This document shows positions 53,278 through 60,882 of a stretch of DNA of 64,000 nt, piece by piece. The notes under the pieces are model-generated. The model was given only the letters and a program-made list of their open reading frames with translations, had not been told where the DNA came from and ran no database searches. The stretch spans positions 3,162,001-3,226,000 of the forward strand of contig NZ_SHLD01000001.1 in NCBI RefSeq assembly GCF_004217615.1, written 5' to 3'. Within the stretch, counting starts at the first letter, position 1. Each line of letters starts with the position of its first letter. The stretch is from Micromonospora kangleipakensis (lineage in GTDB: Bacteria; Actinomycetota; Actinomycetes; Mycobacteriales; Micromonosporaceae). Made by a program: the position numbers and the translations under genes.

Positions 53278-53418
53278 GGGCCGTACTACGCCCGGTGCGG
53301 GTTCCGGGAGTTGACCGGGGCGCAGGTCACGCCGGGGCTGGCCGAGCTGCTGGCTGCCGAGGGCGCGATGGGCCTGGACCCGGCCGAGCGGGTCGCCATG
53401 TGCCGGCCCGTCGGCTGA
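53278..53418 (+). pseudogene. C-terminal fragment of a GNAT acetyltransferase
   Basis: From 53278 the frame reads [20 protein letters not shown] and ends [14 protein letters not shown] before the stop at 53416-53418. This matches the last 45 residues of many actinomycete GNAT proteins (…PFYARxGFR…LTPGL…LDxxxRVCMRR…). The acetyl-CoA-binding motif A and all upstream sequence are missing; the frame upstream is antisense to the MFS gene. It is a deletion remnant between two minus-strand genes. Confidence 0.6.
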
Positions 53419-53422
53419 CCCG

Positions 53423-53935
53423 TCAGCGTCGGCCGGGGCGTGGACCGCCGTAGAGGTGCACCCGGTGGTCCACGTCGCGGGCGTACCGTGCGGCGTGAAA
53501 GAGGTCGGGGCGGGCCGGCGCGTGGGCGACCCGCACGGCCCACTGCTCGTACCACCAGCGGGCGGAACAGGCGCATCCGGTGAAACGGAAGTTCGCCCGC
53601 CAGCGCCCGAGCTGGCCCGGCGCGAGGGAGAACAACCGGGTGCGGGCCCGCTGGAACGGGTACGAGGCCCGGCTCGGGAGGTGATCCACCACCGCCGCGC
53701 CGTCGCGCCATTCGACCCAGAGGCCCGCCTCGCGGACCGCCGCGTCACCCGACCCGAGGCGGTCCGTCGGCCGGTAACCGGTGGCCTCGTCCAGCAGCAC
53801 GTCGTGCACGGTGATCCCGCCGGCCGGCGCGTCCGGGAGCGCGTACTCCTGGACGACCCCGCCGCGGACGGTGGCCGCGGCGGCGTCGCGGCTGGTCCAG
53901 CGGACCCTGATCCGCTGGACGACGAGGGCCGTCAT
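53423..53935 (-). CDS. Uncharacterised protein, 170 aa (pair member 2)
   Basis: I do not recognise the family. It has no signal peptide or membrane helix. Features include an N-terminal beta hairpin (MTALVVQRIRVRWTSRDAAA), a central SYPFQRARTRLFSLAPGQLG and a Cys/Trp-rich RFTGCACSARWWYEQWA. Its ATG overlaps the stop of the larger upstream gene (ATGA), so the two products are probably made together and may interact. The C-terminus is Arg/Gly-rich. Confidence 0.65.
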   Translation of the reverse strand: MTALVVQRIRVRWTSRDAAAATVRGGVVQEYALPDAPAGGITVHDVLLDEATGYRPTDRLGSGDAAVREAGLWVEWRDGAAVVDHLPSRASYPFQRARTRLFSLAPGQLGRWRANFRFTGCACSARWWYEQWAVRVAHAPARPDLFHAARYARDVDHRVHLYGGPRPGRR

Positions 53936-54858
53936 CGCGGCACCGTGCCGGTGACGAGGCGCTCGGTGGCGAGGCAGGAGACCAGGCAGCGTTCCTTGGC
54001 GTCGCCGGTCAGCCGGGCGGTCCAGTCGGTGAGGCCACCGTCGCCGACCTCCCACGTGCCGTCACGAAGGGTGAGTCGCAGCGCGCAGGCGACGTAGTAG
54101 CCCCGTCCGCGCTCCCGCTCCGGCTCGTCGAGCAGCGGGATTCCGTCGGCGGCGAGTGCCGGGCGGACGGTGTCGGCCAGCCGTTCGCCGAGTACCGCGT
54201 CATCGAGGACCGTGACGTGCAGTCGGGGTGCGCTCGACGGCGCCAGCTCGGCGAGGACCGCCCGCCACCAGGCCAGCTGCCGGACCAGCAGCCGGGCCTC
54301 GGTACGCCCCGAACCGGCGTCGCGGGCGCTGGACACCAGCGTGAAGAGCCGGAAGTGCGCGGACGCGCCGGGGCCGAAGTCCTGCGCCCGGAGCACCCGG
54401 TGCGCGGCGGCCAGGTGCACCTCGCCGGTCCGGGGCTGCCGTTGCCGACGCGCCGCCGCCTCGACGGCGAGGGCGTTCGTGGGGTCGCTCACCACCTCCG
54501 TGCCGCGCATGGTGGTGACGATCCGGTTCTGGCTGACCGGCGTGAGGGCGGAGCAGGTGCCGGGCGGGGCGACCGGGGACAGCTCCACGCCCGCCACGTC
54601 GGCCGGCAGCAGCTCCCACATCCGCGCCTCCAGCCGGGCGAGGACGCGCGGGTCGGCGTCGGACGGGCGGACGAAGCGGTCCTCCCGCCAGCGCCGCAGC
54701 ACGTCCGCCGGGCGCACCGTCGCCGCGCGGTCCCGGGCCACCGTCAGCAGCAGCGTCCGCAGCTCTGCGGCGGGCAGACCGGCCAGCGCGGCGCGCGTCC
54801 CCGCCGGCAGCGCCGTCCACACCCGACGCTCCGCGCCGGACAGCTCGCCGGAATCCAT
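53932..54858 (-). CDS. Uncharacterised protein, 308 aa (pair member 1)
   Basis: A soluble 308-residue protein. The N-terminal ~70 residues are helical; the core has DVAGVELSPVAPPGTCSAL, then SQNRIVTTMRGTEVVSDPTN and FGPGASAHFRLFTLVSSARD. I recall similar uncharacterised actinobacterial proteins with this motif order, and the core is somewhat reminiscent of class II aminoacyl-tRNA-synthetase-like folds, but I cannot assign an activity. ATG at 54858 gives a clean N-terminus. It is translationally coupled to the 170-residue partner. Confidence 0.68.
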   Translation of the reverse strand: MDSGELSGAERRVWTALPAGTRAALAGLPAAELRTLLLTVARDRAATVRPADVLRRWREDRFVRPSDADPRVLARLEARMWELLPADVAGVELSPVAPPGTCSALTPVSQNRIVTTMRGTEVVSDPTNALAVEAAARRQRQPRTGEVHLAAAHRVLRAQDFGPGASAHFRLFTLVSSARDAGSGRTEARLLVRQLAWWRAVLAELAPSSAPRLHVTVLDDAVLGERLADTVRPALAADGIPLLDEPERERGRGYYVACALRLTLRDGTWEVGDGGLTDWTARLTGDAKERCLVSCLATERLVTGTVPR

Positions 54859-54914
54859 GGCCGCCACCCTCGCGTACGTGCCGCCGCGCGTCCAGCGGAT
54901 TCGGTCCGCCGGGC

Positions 54915-55196
54915 TCAGTGGGCGCCGCCGAGGTTGAGCACGACCACCCCGGCGATCACCAGACCCGCGCCGACCACCTTGGCCCCGCTGAGCGGCTCGC
55001 CCAGGAAAACCGCGCCGATGGCCATGATGGCCGCCGTGCCCAGGCCCGACCACACCGCGTAGGCCACGCCGACGGGAATGTCCCGTACCGCCAGGGCGAG
55101 CAGCCCGAACGCCGACAGGTACGCCACGGCCAGGCCGAGCGTGGGCCAGAGCCGGGTGAAGCCGTCCGTCGCCTTGAGCAGGCTCGTGCCGATCAC
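54915..55196 (-). pseudogene. 5'-truncated SMR multidrug transporter
   Basis: The frame encodes most of a small multidrug resistance protein: SLLKATDGFTRLWPTLGLAV (end of helix 1), then AYAVWSGLGTAAIMAIGAVF and VVGAGLVIAGVVVLNL. The family's essential helix-1 glutamate (EmrE Glu14, in AEVIGT) is encoded at 55199-55197, just upstream of the only usable start, GTG 55196. Upstream in-frame codons run straight into the DUF397 gene and offer no ATG, GTG or TTG. The first half of helix 1 has been replaced at a junction near 55217. If translated from 55196, the product would lack its catalytic residue. Confidence 0.7.
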
Positions 55197-55216
55197 CTCG
55201 GCGGTGATCGCGGCCT

Positions 55217-55417
55217 CTAGGCGCGGCGGGACGCCGGGAGCCCGCCGACGAACGCCCGCCAGGCGGCCGGAGTGAAGCTCAGCGTGCCTCCGGTGCGGTT
55301 CTTGGAGTCGCGGACCAGGACGACGCCGGGGAGGTTGTCGGCGACCTCGACGCAGTTGCCGCCGTTGGAGCTGCTGCGGGTGCTGGTGCGCCAGCGGGCG
55401 CCGGTCAGGTCAGCCAT
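55217..55417 (-). CDS. DUF397 protein (cassette 1)
   Basis: A 66-residue DUF397 protein with the family pattern ARWRTSTRSSSNGGNCVEVA, VLVRDSKNRTGG and FTPAAWRAFVGGL. Its ATG lies inside the end of the upstream XRE gene (13-bp overlap), so it is translationally coupled. Such pairs are abundant in actinomycetes (WhiJ/AbaA-like loci) and linked to development and antibiotic production. Its stop coincides with the broken SMR reading frame. Confidence 0.9.
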   Translation of the reverse strand: MADLTGARWRTSTRSSSNGGNCVEVADNLPGVVLVRDSKNRTGGTLSFTPAAWRAFVGGLPASRRA

Positions 55418-56154
55418 GGTCGCGCCTTCAGGAGCTGGATCGACTGGTCGCGCGGGAGCGCCACCGACCTGAGAGTGTCCCAGACCTGCCAGAGGGCGGC
55501 AACGTCCTTTGTCGTCCGGCCGGCGGCCTGGTCGTCCAGATAGGCCACGTCGTCGCCGTCGTCGACGCTGGCGATCACGAAGGGCCCGGCCTGCCCGGGG
55601 TGGAAGCCGGCGCGTAGCGGCAGCACGTGCAGCAGGACCCGGGGCCGTTGCGCCATGGCGACCAGGTGGTCGAGCTGCGGGTGCATGATCTTCGGCTCGC
55701 CGCGGCGCAGGGCGGCCTCGTCGACCACGAAGACGGTCAGCGGTGGGCGGGGCCGGTCGAAGACCGCCGCCTGCCGGGCGACGCGGGCGGCCACGTAGCC
55801 CTCCACCTCGTCGTCGGCCAGCGGTCCGCTGCTCAGCACCGCGTGCGCGTACTCCTCGGTCTGGAGCAGGCCGGGCAGCACCGATGTCTCGAACGAGCGC
55901 AGCGAGGTGGCCTCCCGTTCAACCTCGGCCCAGGGCCGGAACCAGGCCGGCTCGCGGCGGCGGACCACCTCCGGCCACAGCTCGCCGACCTCCCGGCTGA
56001 GCGCCCGGGACACCGCCGCCCGGTGCCGGGGATGCGGCACCCGGCCGGGCGTCACCCAGCGGGCCGCCGTCTTCGGGTCGACACCGACCCGCTCCGCCAG
56101 CGACTCCGCCGTCTCGCCGATCTCGGCCATGGCGACCCGCAACGCGTCGTTCAC
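55405..56154 (-). CDS. XRE-family regulator with DUF5753 (cassette 1)
   Basis: A 249-residue regulator. An N-terminal helix-turn-helix (VAMAEIGETAESLAERVGVD, with PKTAARWV as recognition helix) is followed by a DUF5753 sensory or oligomerisation domain (SFETSVLPGLLQTEEYAHAV). GTG at 56154 follows GGAGG by 6 nt; an in-frame start at 56181 lacks a site. It pairs with the DUF397 gene and is divergent from two small genes at 56348-56913 that it may control. Confidence 0.9.
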   Translation of the reverse strand: MNDALRVAMAEIGETAESLAERVGVDPKTAARWVTPGRVPHPRHRAAVSRALSREVGELWPEVVRRREPAWFRPWAEVEREATSLRSFETSVLPGLLQTEEYAHAVLSSGPLADDEVEGYVAARVARQAAVFDRPRPPLTVFVVDEAALRRGEPKIMHPQLDHLVAMAQRPRVLLHVLPLRAGFHPGQAGPFVIASVDDGDDVAYLDDQAAGRTTKDVAALWQVWDTLRSVALPRDQSIQLLKARPWLT

Positions 56155-56347
56155 ACCCCACCTCCACAGGGGACGTCCCAAACGTCCGCCGACGCTACCG
56201 CTACGTGGTGTGCTCGTCCCGCGACGCGCGGCAGGCTCCCATCAACGGCACCGCCGCCGTGGCCCGAACCGTCGGCGGGCCCGCCGGGCCGCCCCGCCAA
56301 CGGCGTCGGGGCGGCCCGCCCCACCACTCGTGAAGGAGGTTCCGCCC

Positions 56348-56560
56348 GTGCGTCTTCGGTTCTGGCGTCGCGAGCCCGCCCCGCCCCCGTGCCGCGTCCC
56401 CCGACAGCGCCTGCCGTGGCAGACCGCGTCGACGCAGGTCCTCCCCACCATGGATCCCGGCCGGACCGGCAACCTCACCCCGGCGCAGCGCTGGCGGGCG
56501 GGCGGTTGGCGTCGCAACGACGGTCCGTCCGCGCTACGCCGTCCCGGGACGCCGGGGTGA
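56348..56560 (+). CDS. Small basic protein, 70 aa
   Basis: GTG at 56348 follows a perfect AAGGAGGT 7 nt upstream. The product begins VRLRFWRREPAPPP and has conserved-looking RQRLPWQTASTQVLPT and NLTPAQRWRAGG; it is Arg/Pro/Trp-rich and probably soluble. I recall similar small genes beside XRE/DUF397 cassettes in Micromonosporaceae, but function is unknown. Its stop overlaps the next gene's start (GTGA), and it is divergent from the XRE gene. Confidence 0.65.
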   Translation: MRLRFWRREPAPPPCRVPRQRLPWQTASTQVLPTMDPGRTGNLTPAQRWRAGGWRRNDGPSALRRPGTPG

Positions 56561-56913
56561 GCCGGCCGGCGCGACCGCACGTACCCATGCGGCCGCTGTG
56601 GCGGTGCCGGGCGTGCGGCGCGGAGTGGCCGTGCGCGGCGGCCCGGCTCGCGCTGCTGGTCGAGTACCGCGACGACCGGCCGGCGCTGCTGGTGTATCTC
56701 GGCACGGTGATGCACGAGGCGGGGGAGCAGCTCGCCCAGCTCAACGGGCATGCCCGGCCGGCCGACCTGGCGGAGCGGTTCCTGGGCTGGGCCCGGGCGC
56801 GGGGCAGGGACCCGGCCGGAATGTCACCGCCAGGCGCATCCGCGCCGGGGGGCGACGACGAAGTCCCTGATGGAACACCCCGTGTCACCGACAGAGAAGG
56901 GGAAACACCATGA
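56557..56913 (+). CDS. Small zinc-ribbon-like protein, 118 aa
   Basis: GTG at 56557 overlaps the preceding stop; an ATG at 56587 is an alternative. Near the start PLWRCRACGAEWPCAAARLAL offers three Cys for a possible metal site. A helical segment (LLVYLGTVMHEAGEQLAQL) and an acidic, disordered C-terminus follow. Related database entries are sometimes called flavin reductase, for which I see no basis. Its stop overlaps an ATG at 56910 that is itself preceded by AAGGGGA. Confidence 0.65.
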   Translation: MSRPARPHVPMRPLWRCRACGAEWPCAAARLALLVEYRDDRPALLVYLGTVMHEAGEQLAQLNGHARPADLAERFLGWARARGRDPAGMSPPGASAPGGDDEVPDGTPRVTDREGETP

Positions 56914-56986
56914 AGAAGATGATGTCCGCCGGTTGCGGCGCCGCCGCAGGCCCCTGGCGGCACCGGCATGACGGCCGGCGCGCTGT
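56910..56986 (+). pseudogene. Start of a third coupled ORF, interrupted by the palindromic element
   Basis: ATG at 56910 overlaps the preceding stop (ATGA), has a good ribosome site and opens MKKMMSAGCGAAAGPWRHRH. The frame then runs into the palindromic element at 56987. The open frame continues to 57299 but loses coding character there. It is probably the 5' stub of a gene disrupted by the element; function unknown. Confidence 0.35.
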
Positions 56987-57081
56987 GGAGCTGATGTCGG
57001 GGGTGAATCAGCGAGCGCGCCGCCCGGCCGCCGTCGGCCGGCCGGGTCCCGCGCCGCTGAATCGATTACGTCATCAGCTCC
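56987..57081. repeat. Palindromic element, copy B (GGAGCTGATG ends)
   Basis: A 95-bp element with terminal inverted repeats. The left arm starts GGAGCTGATGTCGGGGGTGA; the right arm, reversed, starts GGAGCTGATGACGTAATCGA; 18 of 25 positions agree. The interior is very GC-rich and self-complementary. Its left arm shares 14 consecutive bases with copy A at 19510. CTGT precedes the left arm here and ACAG follows the right arm of copy A, so the conserved unit may extend to CTGTGGAGCTGA. Confidence 0.65.
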
Positions 57082-57283
57082 GTAGCGTCTGGCCAGAGGG
57101 TTCTCGCTCGGCGCCGCCCCGGGTCATGGAGACGGTGCAGGCGGTGCCGTTCAGGGCCACCAGGTCGGGGGCGGGGCTGGCGCCGCCGGCCGGGACCTTC
57201 GCGTTCCAGGACTCGCGACCCGATGAGCTGAGCGACGGGTCGGCGGCGCGACGGACCGGGAGATTCACCGCGCCACGCGGCAT
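57074..57283 (-). pseudogene. Possible C-terminal remnant of a CBM2 cellulose-binding domain
   Basis: The minus-strand frame includes SWNAKVPAGGASPAPDLVAL and LNGTACTVS. These resemble two segments of family-2 carbohydrate-binding modules (sWNgxvpaGgs…, then …PtxftLNGtaC), with roughly 20 residues between them missing. No signal peptide or catalytic domain is present. It could be a decayed fragment of a secreted glycosidase, or a chance match. The interval 56914-57335 otherwise holds only the palindromic element. Confidence 0.35.
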
Positions 57284-57335
57284 CGTCCTGATCTCCTAGA
57301 GACAACTGCGCCCTTCGCCTGGCAGGCTGCCTCCC

Positions 57336-58061
57336 ATGACCCTGAAGCTTCGTTCCGTGGGGGCGAGCGACCGTGGGCTGATCCGCAGCGGGAACCAGGA
57401 CGCGCTCCACGCCGGCAGCTGGCTCGTCGCCGTCGCCGACGGCATGGGAGGCATGGCGGCCGGTGACCTGGCCAGCCGGATCGCCATCGACGCCTTCGGG
57501 CCGCTGGACGTGGAGACCCCCGAGGACGCGCTGGTCGCCGCCCTGCAGAGCGGGATCGAGCTGGCCACCGCGCGGATCCGCCAGGCGGTGGAGGAGGATC
57601 CGGAACGCCAGGGCATGGGCACCACGCTGACCGCCCTGCTCTTCGCCCGGACCGGGAGCTGCCTGGCCCTGGCCCACGTCGGCGACTCCCGGGCCTACCT
57701 GTTCCGCGAAGGGGTGCTCAAGCAGGTCACCCGCGACGACACCTTCGTGCAGATGCTCGTCGACCAGGGCGTGATCACCGCCGAGCAGGCCGGCAGCCAC
57801 CCGCGCCGGGCCGTGGTCACCCAGGCGTTGCAGGGCGACGAGGTCTCCCCGACGTACGCGACGATGGTGCCCTGGGCCGGCGACCGCTGGCTGCTGTGCA
57901 GCGACGGCCTCTCCAACGTGGTCCGCCCGGACACCCTCGCCGAGGTGCTGGCCGGCCAGCCCGACCGGGAGGCGTGCGCCCGCCAGCTGATCGACCTGGC
58001 CCTGCGGGCGGGCGGCCCGGACAACGTCACCGTGTTGATCGCCGACATCGTCGACGAGTAG
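57336..58061 (+). CDS. PP2C-family Ser/Thr protein phosphatase
   Basis: A 241-residue soluble PP2C with metal-binding motifs GLIRSGNQDA, VADGMGGMAAGDLAS, GTTLTALLF, AHVGDSRAYLF and the C-terminal GGPDNVTVLIADI. It removes phosphate from Ser/Thr residues using Mn2+ or Mg2+, opposing Hanks-type kinases, none of which is in the window. It has no transmembrane helix, unlike PstP. It ends 4 bp from the convergent hrpB. Confidence 0.93.
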   Translation: MTLKLRSVGASDRGLIRSGNQDALHAGSWLVAVADGMGGMAAGDLASRIAIDAFGPLDVETPEDALVAALQSGIELATARIRQAVEEDPERQGMGTTLTALLFARTGSCLALAHVGDSRAYLFREGVLKQVTRDDTFVQMLVDQGVITAEQAGSHPRRAVVTQALQGDEVSPTYATMVPWAGDRWLLCSDGLSNVVRPDTLAEVLAGQPDREACARQLIDLALRAGGPDNVTVLIADIVDE

Positions 58062-58065
58062 CCCC

Positions 58066-60618
58066 TCAGCGCCGCCGGGGCGCGGCGCGCCGGGTGGGCT
58101 CGGCGGTGGTCGGGTCCTCCGGCCACGGGTGCCGCGGGTAGCGCCCCCGCAGCTCCGCCCGGACCTGCGGGTAGCCGGACCGCCAGAAGGACGGCAGGTC
58201 GGCGGTGACCGCGACCGGCCGGCCGGCGGGGGAGAGCAGGTGCAGCAGCACCGGCACCCGGCCGTCGGCGATCCGCGGCGCGTCCCGCCAGCCGAAGGTC
58301 TCCTGGAGCTTCACCGCGAGCACCGGCGCGGTCGGGTCGGCGTAGTCCACCCGGACCCGGGAGCCGCTCGGCACGGCCAGCCGCTCCGGGGCCAGCTCGT
58401 CCAGCCGGGCCGCCTGCCGCCAGTCCAGCAGCCGGCGCAGCGCCGACGCCACGTCGATCCGGGCCAGGTCGGCCCGGCGGCGCGCCCGGGCCAGCTCCGG
58501 ACCGAGCCAGCGCGGCGCCTCGGCCAGCAGCGCGGCGTCGCCCATGTCCGGCCACTCGTCGCCGAGCGCCTGCCGGCAGAACGCCAGCCGCTCGCGCAGC
58601 GCGGTCGCCGCCGGGGTCCAGGTGAGCAGCCCCAGCCCGCCCTGGCGCAGGCCGGTCAGCACCGCCGCGGCGACCAGCTCCGGCCCCGGCGCGGCCAGCG
58701 GCCGGTCGACCAGCTCGACCGCGCCCAGCCGGACCACCTCCCGGGCCACCACGTCCCCGCCGGACCAGCCCACCTCCCGCTCCGACCGCAGCAGCGCGGC
58801 GCCCGCCTCCCGCGCGGTCGCCTCGTCCACCGGCGCGGCGAGCCGCACCCGGGCCGCCGGCGCGCCGGGGGAGCGGTCGGCGACGGCCACCGCGAGCCAC
58901 GCCGACCCGGCCAGCCCCGACCCCGGCGCCAGCTCCGCCGCGGTGCCGCCCGCCATCAGGTACGCCGAACCGCCGGCCCGCCGCGCCCGGCCCAGCCGTT
59001 CCGGGTACGCCAGCCCCACCACCAGCCCGGCGGCCAGGTCGTCGGGGAGGCGGTCCCCCCGCGCGGCGGCCCGCGCACCGCCCGCCTCCCCGGGGCGGTC
59101 GGCGGGCGTGCCGGCGGGCAGGGCGGCCCGGAGCCGGCGTACCTCGGCGCGCCAGCGGGCGGTGGCGGCGGGGTCCACGTTCGTGCGCAGCCGGCGCCAG
59201 GCGGCTGTCAGGTCGTCGCCCGGGCCCGCGACGGTCTCCTCGGCGAGCAGCGCCACCACCTCGGCGGCGCGGTCCGGGCCCACCCGGTCCGCCCCGTCCA
59301 GCAGCGCCCGGGCCAGCCGGGGATGCGCCCCGACCGACGCGATGACCCGGCCCCGGGCGGTGATCCGGCCGTCCGCGTCGACCGCCCCGAGGGCGGTGAG
59401 GGTCTCCCGGGCGACCGTCATCGCGGCCGGCGGCGGGGGATCGGGCAGGGCCAGCCCGGCGCCGTCGGGGTCGCCCCAGGCGGCCAGCTCCAGCGCGAAG
59501 CCGGTCAGGTCGGCGGTGGCGATCTCCGGCTCCGGCTGCGGCGCCAGCCGGGCGTGCGTCGCCTCCGACCAGCACCGGTAGACGGCGCCCGCGGCCTCCC
59601 GCCCGGCCCGGCCGGCCCGCTGGGTGGCCGCCGCCCGGGACACCGGGACGGTCACCAGCGCGCCGAGCCCGCGGGCCAGATCGGTGCGGGCCACCCGGCT
59701 CAGCCCGGCGTCCACCACGACCCGGACCCCGGGCACGGTCAGGCTGCTCTCCGCCACCGCGGTGGCCAGCACCACCCGTCGGCGGTCGGCAGGGCGCAGC
59801 GCCGCGTCCTGGGCCGCCCCGGGCAGCCGGCCGTGCAGCGGCAGCAGGGCGATCCGGTCCCGCAGGTCGGCCAGCCGTCCGGTGACCGCGGCGATCTCGC
59901 CGGCGCCGGGCAGGAACACCAGGACGTCCCCGTCCCGCTCGCGCAGCGCCCGCCGGACGGTGGCCGCCACGTGGTCGAGCAGCGCCGGGTCGACCCGGCC
60001 CGCGCCCGGCGCGGTCACCGGCCGGGGCGGCGGCGCCCAGATCCGGGTGACCGGGTGCAGCGCGGCCTCCGCCCGGACGACCGGCGCGGGCCGCCCGTCG
60101 GCGCCGAGCAGCGCGGCGAACCGGTCCGCCTGCGGGGTGGCCGACATCGCCAGCAGCCACAGGTCGGGGCGGAGCGTGCCGCGGGCCTCCACCGCGACTG
60201 CCAGAGCCAGGTCGGCGTCGAGCTGCCGCTCGTGACACTCGTCGAGCAGCACCGCGCCGACTCCGGGCAGCTCCGGGTCGCGGTGCAGGCGGCGCAGCAG
60301 CAGGCCGGTGGTGACCACCTCGACCCGGGTCGCCGGCCCGACCCGGCGCTCGCCCCGGACGGCGTACCCGATCCGCTCGCCCACCCGCTCGCCGAGCAGG
60401 CCGGCCATCCGGCGGGCGGCGGCCCGGGCGGCGACCCGGCGGGGCTGCGCGATCAGCACCCGGCCGGCGACCTCGTCGGCCACCGCGAGCGGGGCGAGGG
60501 TGGTCTTGCCGGTGCCCGGCGGCGCCACCAGCACCGCGTCGCCGGTCGCCCGCAGCGCCGCGACCAGCGTCGGGAGCACCGGCCGGACCGGCAGGTCGAG
60601 GGGTACGTCGGAGAGCAC
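58066..60618 (-). CDS. hrpB: ATP-dependent helicase HrpB
   Basis: An 850-residue DEAH/DECH-type helicase with Walker A APPGTGKTT, motif II VLLDECHERQLD, SAT motif (MSATPQADRFA), motif V ATAVAESSLTVPGV and TQRAGRAGREAAG, and the HrpB C-terminal region (DVASALRRLLDWRQ, with EDP near the end). The length matches the family. Function in bacteria is not well defined. GTG at 60618. It is the second HrpA/B-type helicase in the window. Confidence 0.93.
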   Translation of the reverse strand: MLSDVPLDLPVRPVLPTLVAALRATGDAVLVAPPGTGKTTLAPLAVADEVAGRVLIAQPRRVAARAAARRMAGLLGERVGERIGYAVRGERRVGPATRVEVVTTGLLLRRLHRDPELPGVGAVLLDECHERQLDADLALAVAVEARGTLRPDLWLLAMSATPQADRFAALLGADGRPAPVVRAEAALHPVTRIWAPPPRPVTAPGAGRVDPALLDHVAATVRRALRERDGDVLVFLPGAGEIAAVTGRLADLRDRIALLPLHGRLPGAAQDAALRPADRRRVVLATAVAESSLTVPGVRVVVDAGLSRVARTDLARGLGALVTVPVSRAAATQRAGRAGREAAGAVYRCWSEATHARLAPQPEPEIATADLTGFALELAAWGDPDGAGLALPDPPPPAAMTVARETLTALGAVDADGRITARGRVIASVGAHPRLARALLDGADRVGPDRAAEVVALLAEETVAGPGDDLTAAWRRLRTNVDPAATARWRAEVRRLRAALPAGTPADRPGEAGGARAAARGDRLPDDLAAGLVVGLAYPERLGRARRAGGSAYLMAGGTAAELAPGSGLAGSAWLAVAVADRSPGAPAARVRLAAPVDEATAREAGAALLRSEREVGWSGGDVVAREVVRLGAVELVDRPLAAPGPELVAAAVLTGLRQGGLGLLTWTPAATALRERLAFCRQALGDEWPDMGDAALLAEAPRWLGPELARARRRADLARIDVASALRRLLDWRQAARLDELAPERLAVPSGSRVRVDYADPTAPVLAVKLQETFGWRDAPRIADGRVPVLLHLLSPAGRPVAVTADLPSFWRSGYPQVRAELRGRYPRHPWPEDPTTAEPTRRAAPRRR

Positions 60619-60641
60619 GGTCCCACTCTCGCACCCGGTGC

Positions 60642-60842
60642 TCAGGCCGGGCGCACCCCGTCCACGCCGGTGACGAAGGCCGCCCAGGCCGTCGGCGGGA
60701 AGACCAGCGCCGGGCCGCCGCGGTCCTTGCTGTCCCGCACGGCGATCCGACCGTCCACCGCGGCGACCTCCACGCAGTTGCCGTTGCCACTGCTGCGCGT
60801 GCTGGTGCGCCAGTCCGCCCCGGACAGGTCGAGCGCGGTCAT
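60642..60842 (-). CDS. DUF397 protein (cassette 2)
   Basis: A 66-residue DUF397 protein with ADWRTSTRSSGNGNCVEVA, IAVRDSKDRGG and FPPTAWAAFVTGV. ATG at 60842 has GAGAGGT upstream; in-frame codons further upstream are rejected. It lies 40 bp behind the XRE gene on the same strand, its expected partner, and 23 bp before the hrpB start. Confidence 0.9.
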   Translation of the reverse strand: MTALDLSGADWRTSTRSSGNGNCVEVAAVDGRIAVRDSKDRGGPALVFPPTAWAAFVTGVDGVRPA

Positions 60843-60882
60843 CCCCGTACCTCTCGTCTTCCGTCGGCGTGCCGCCGAGCGG

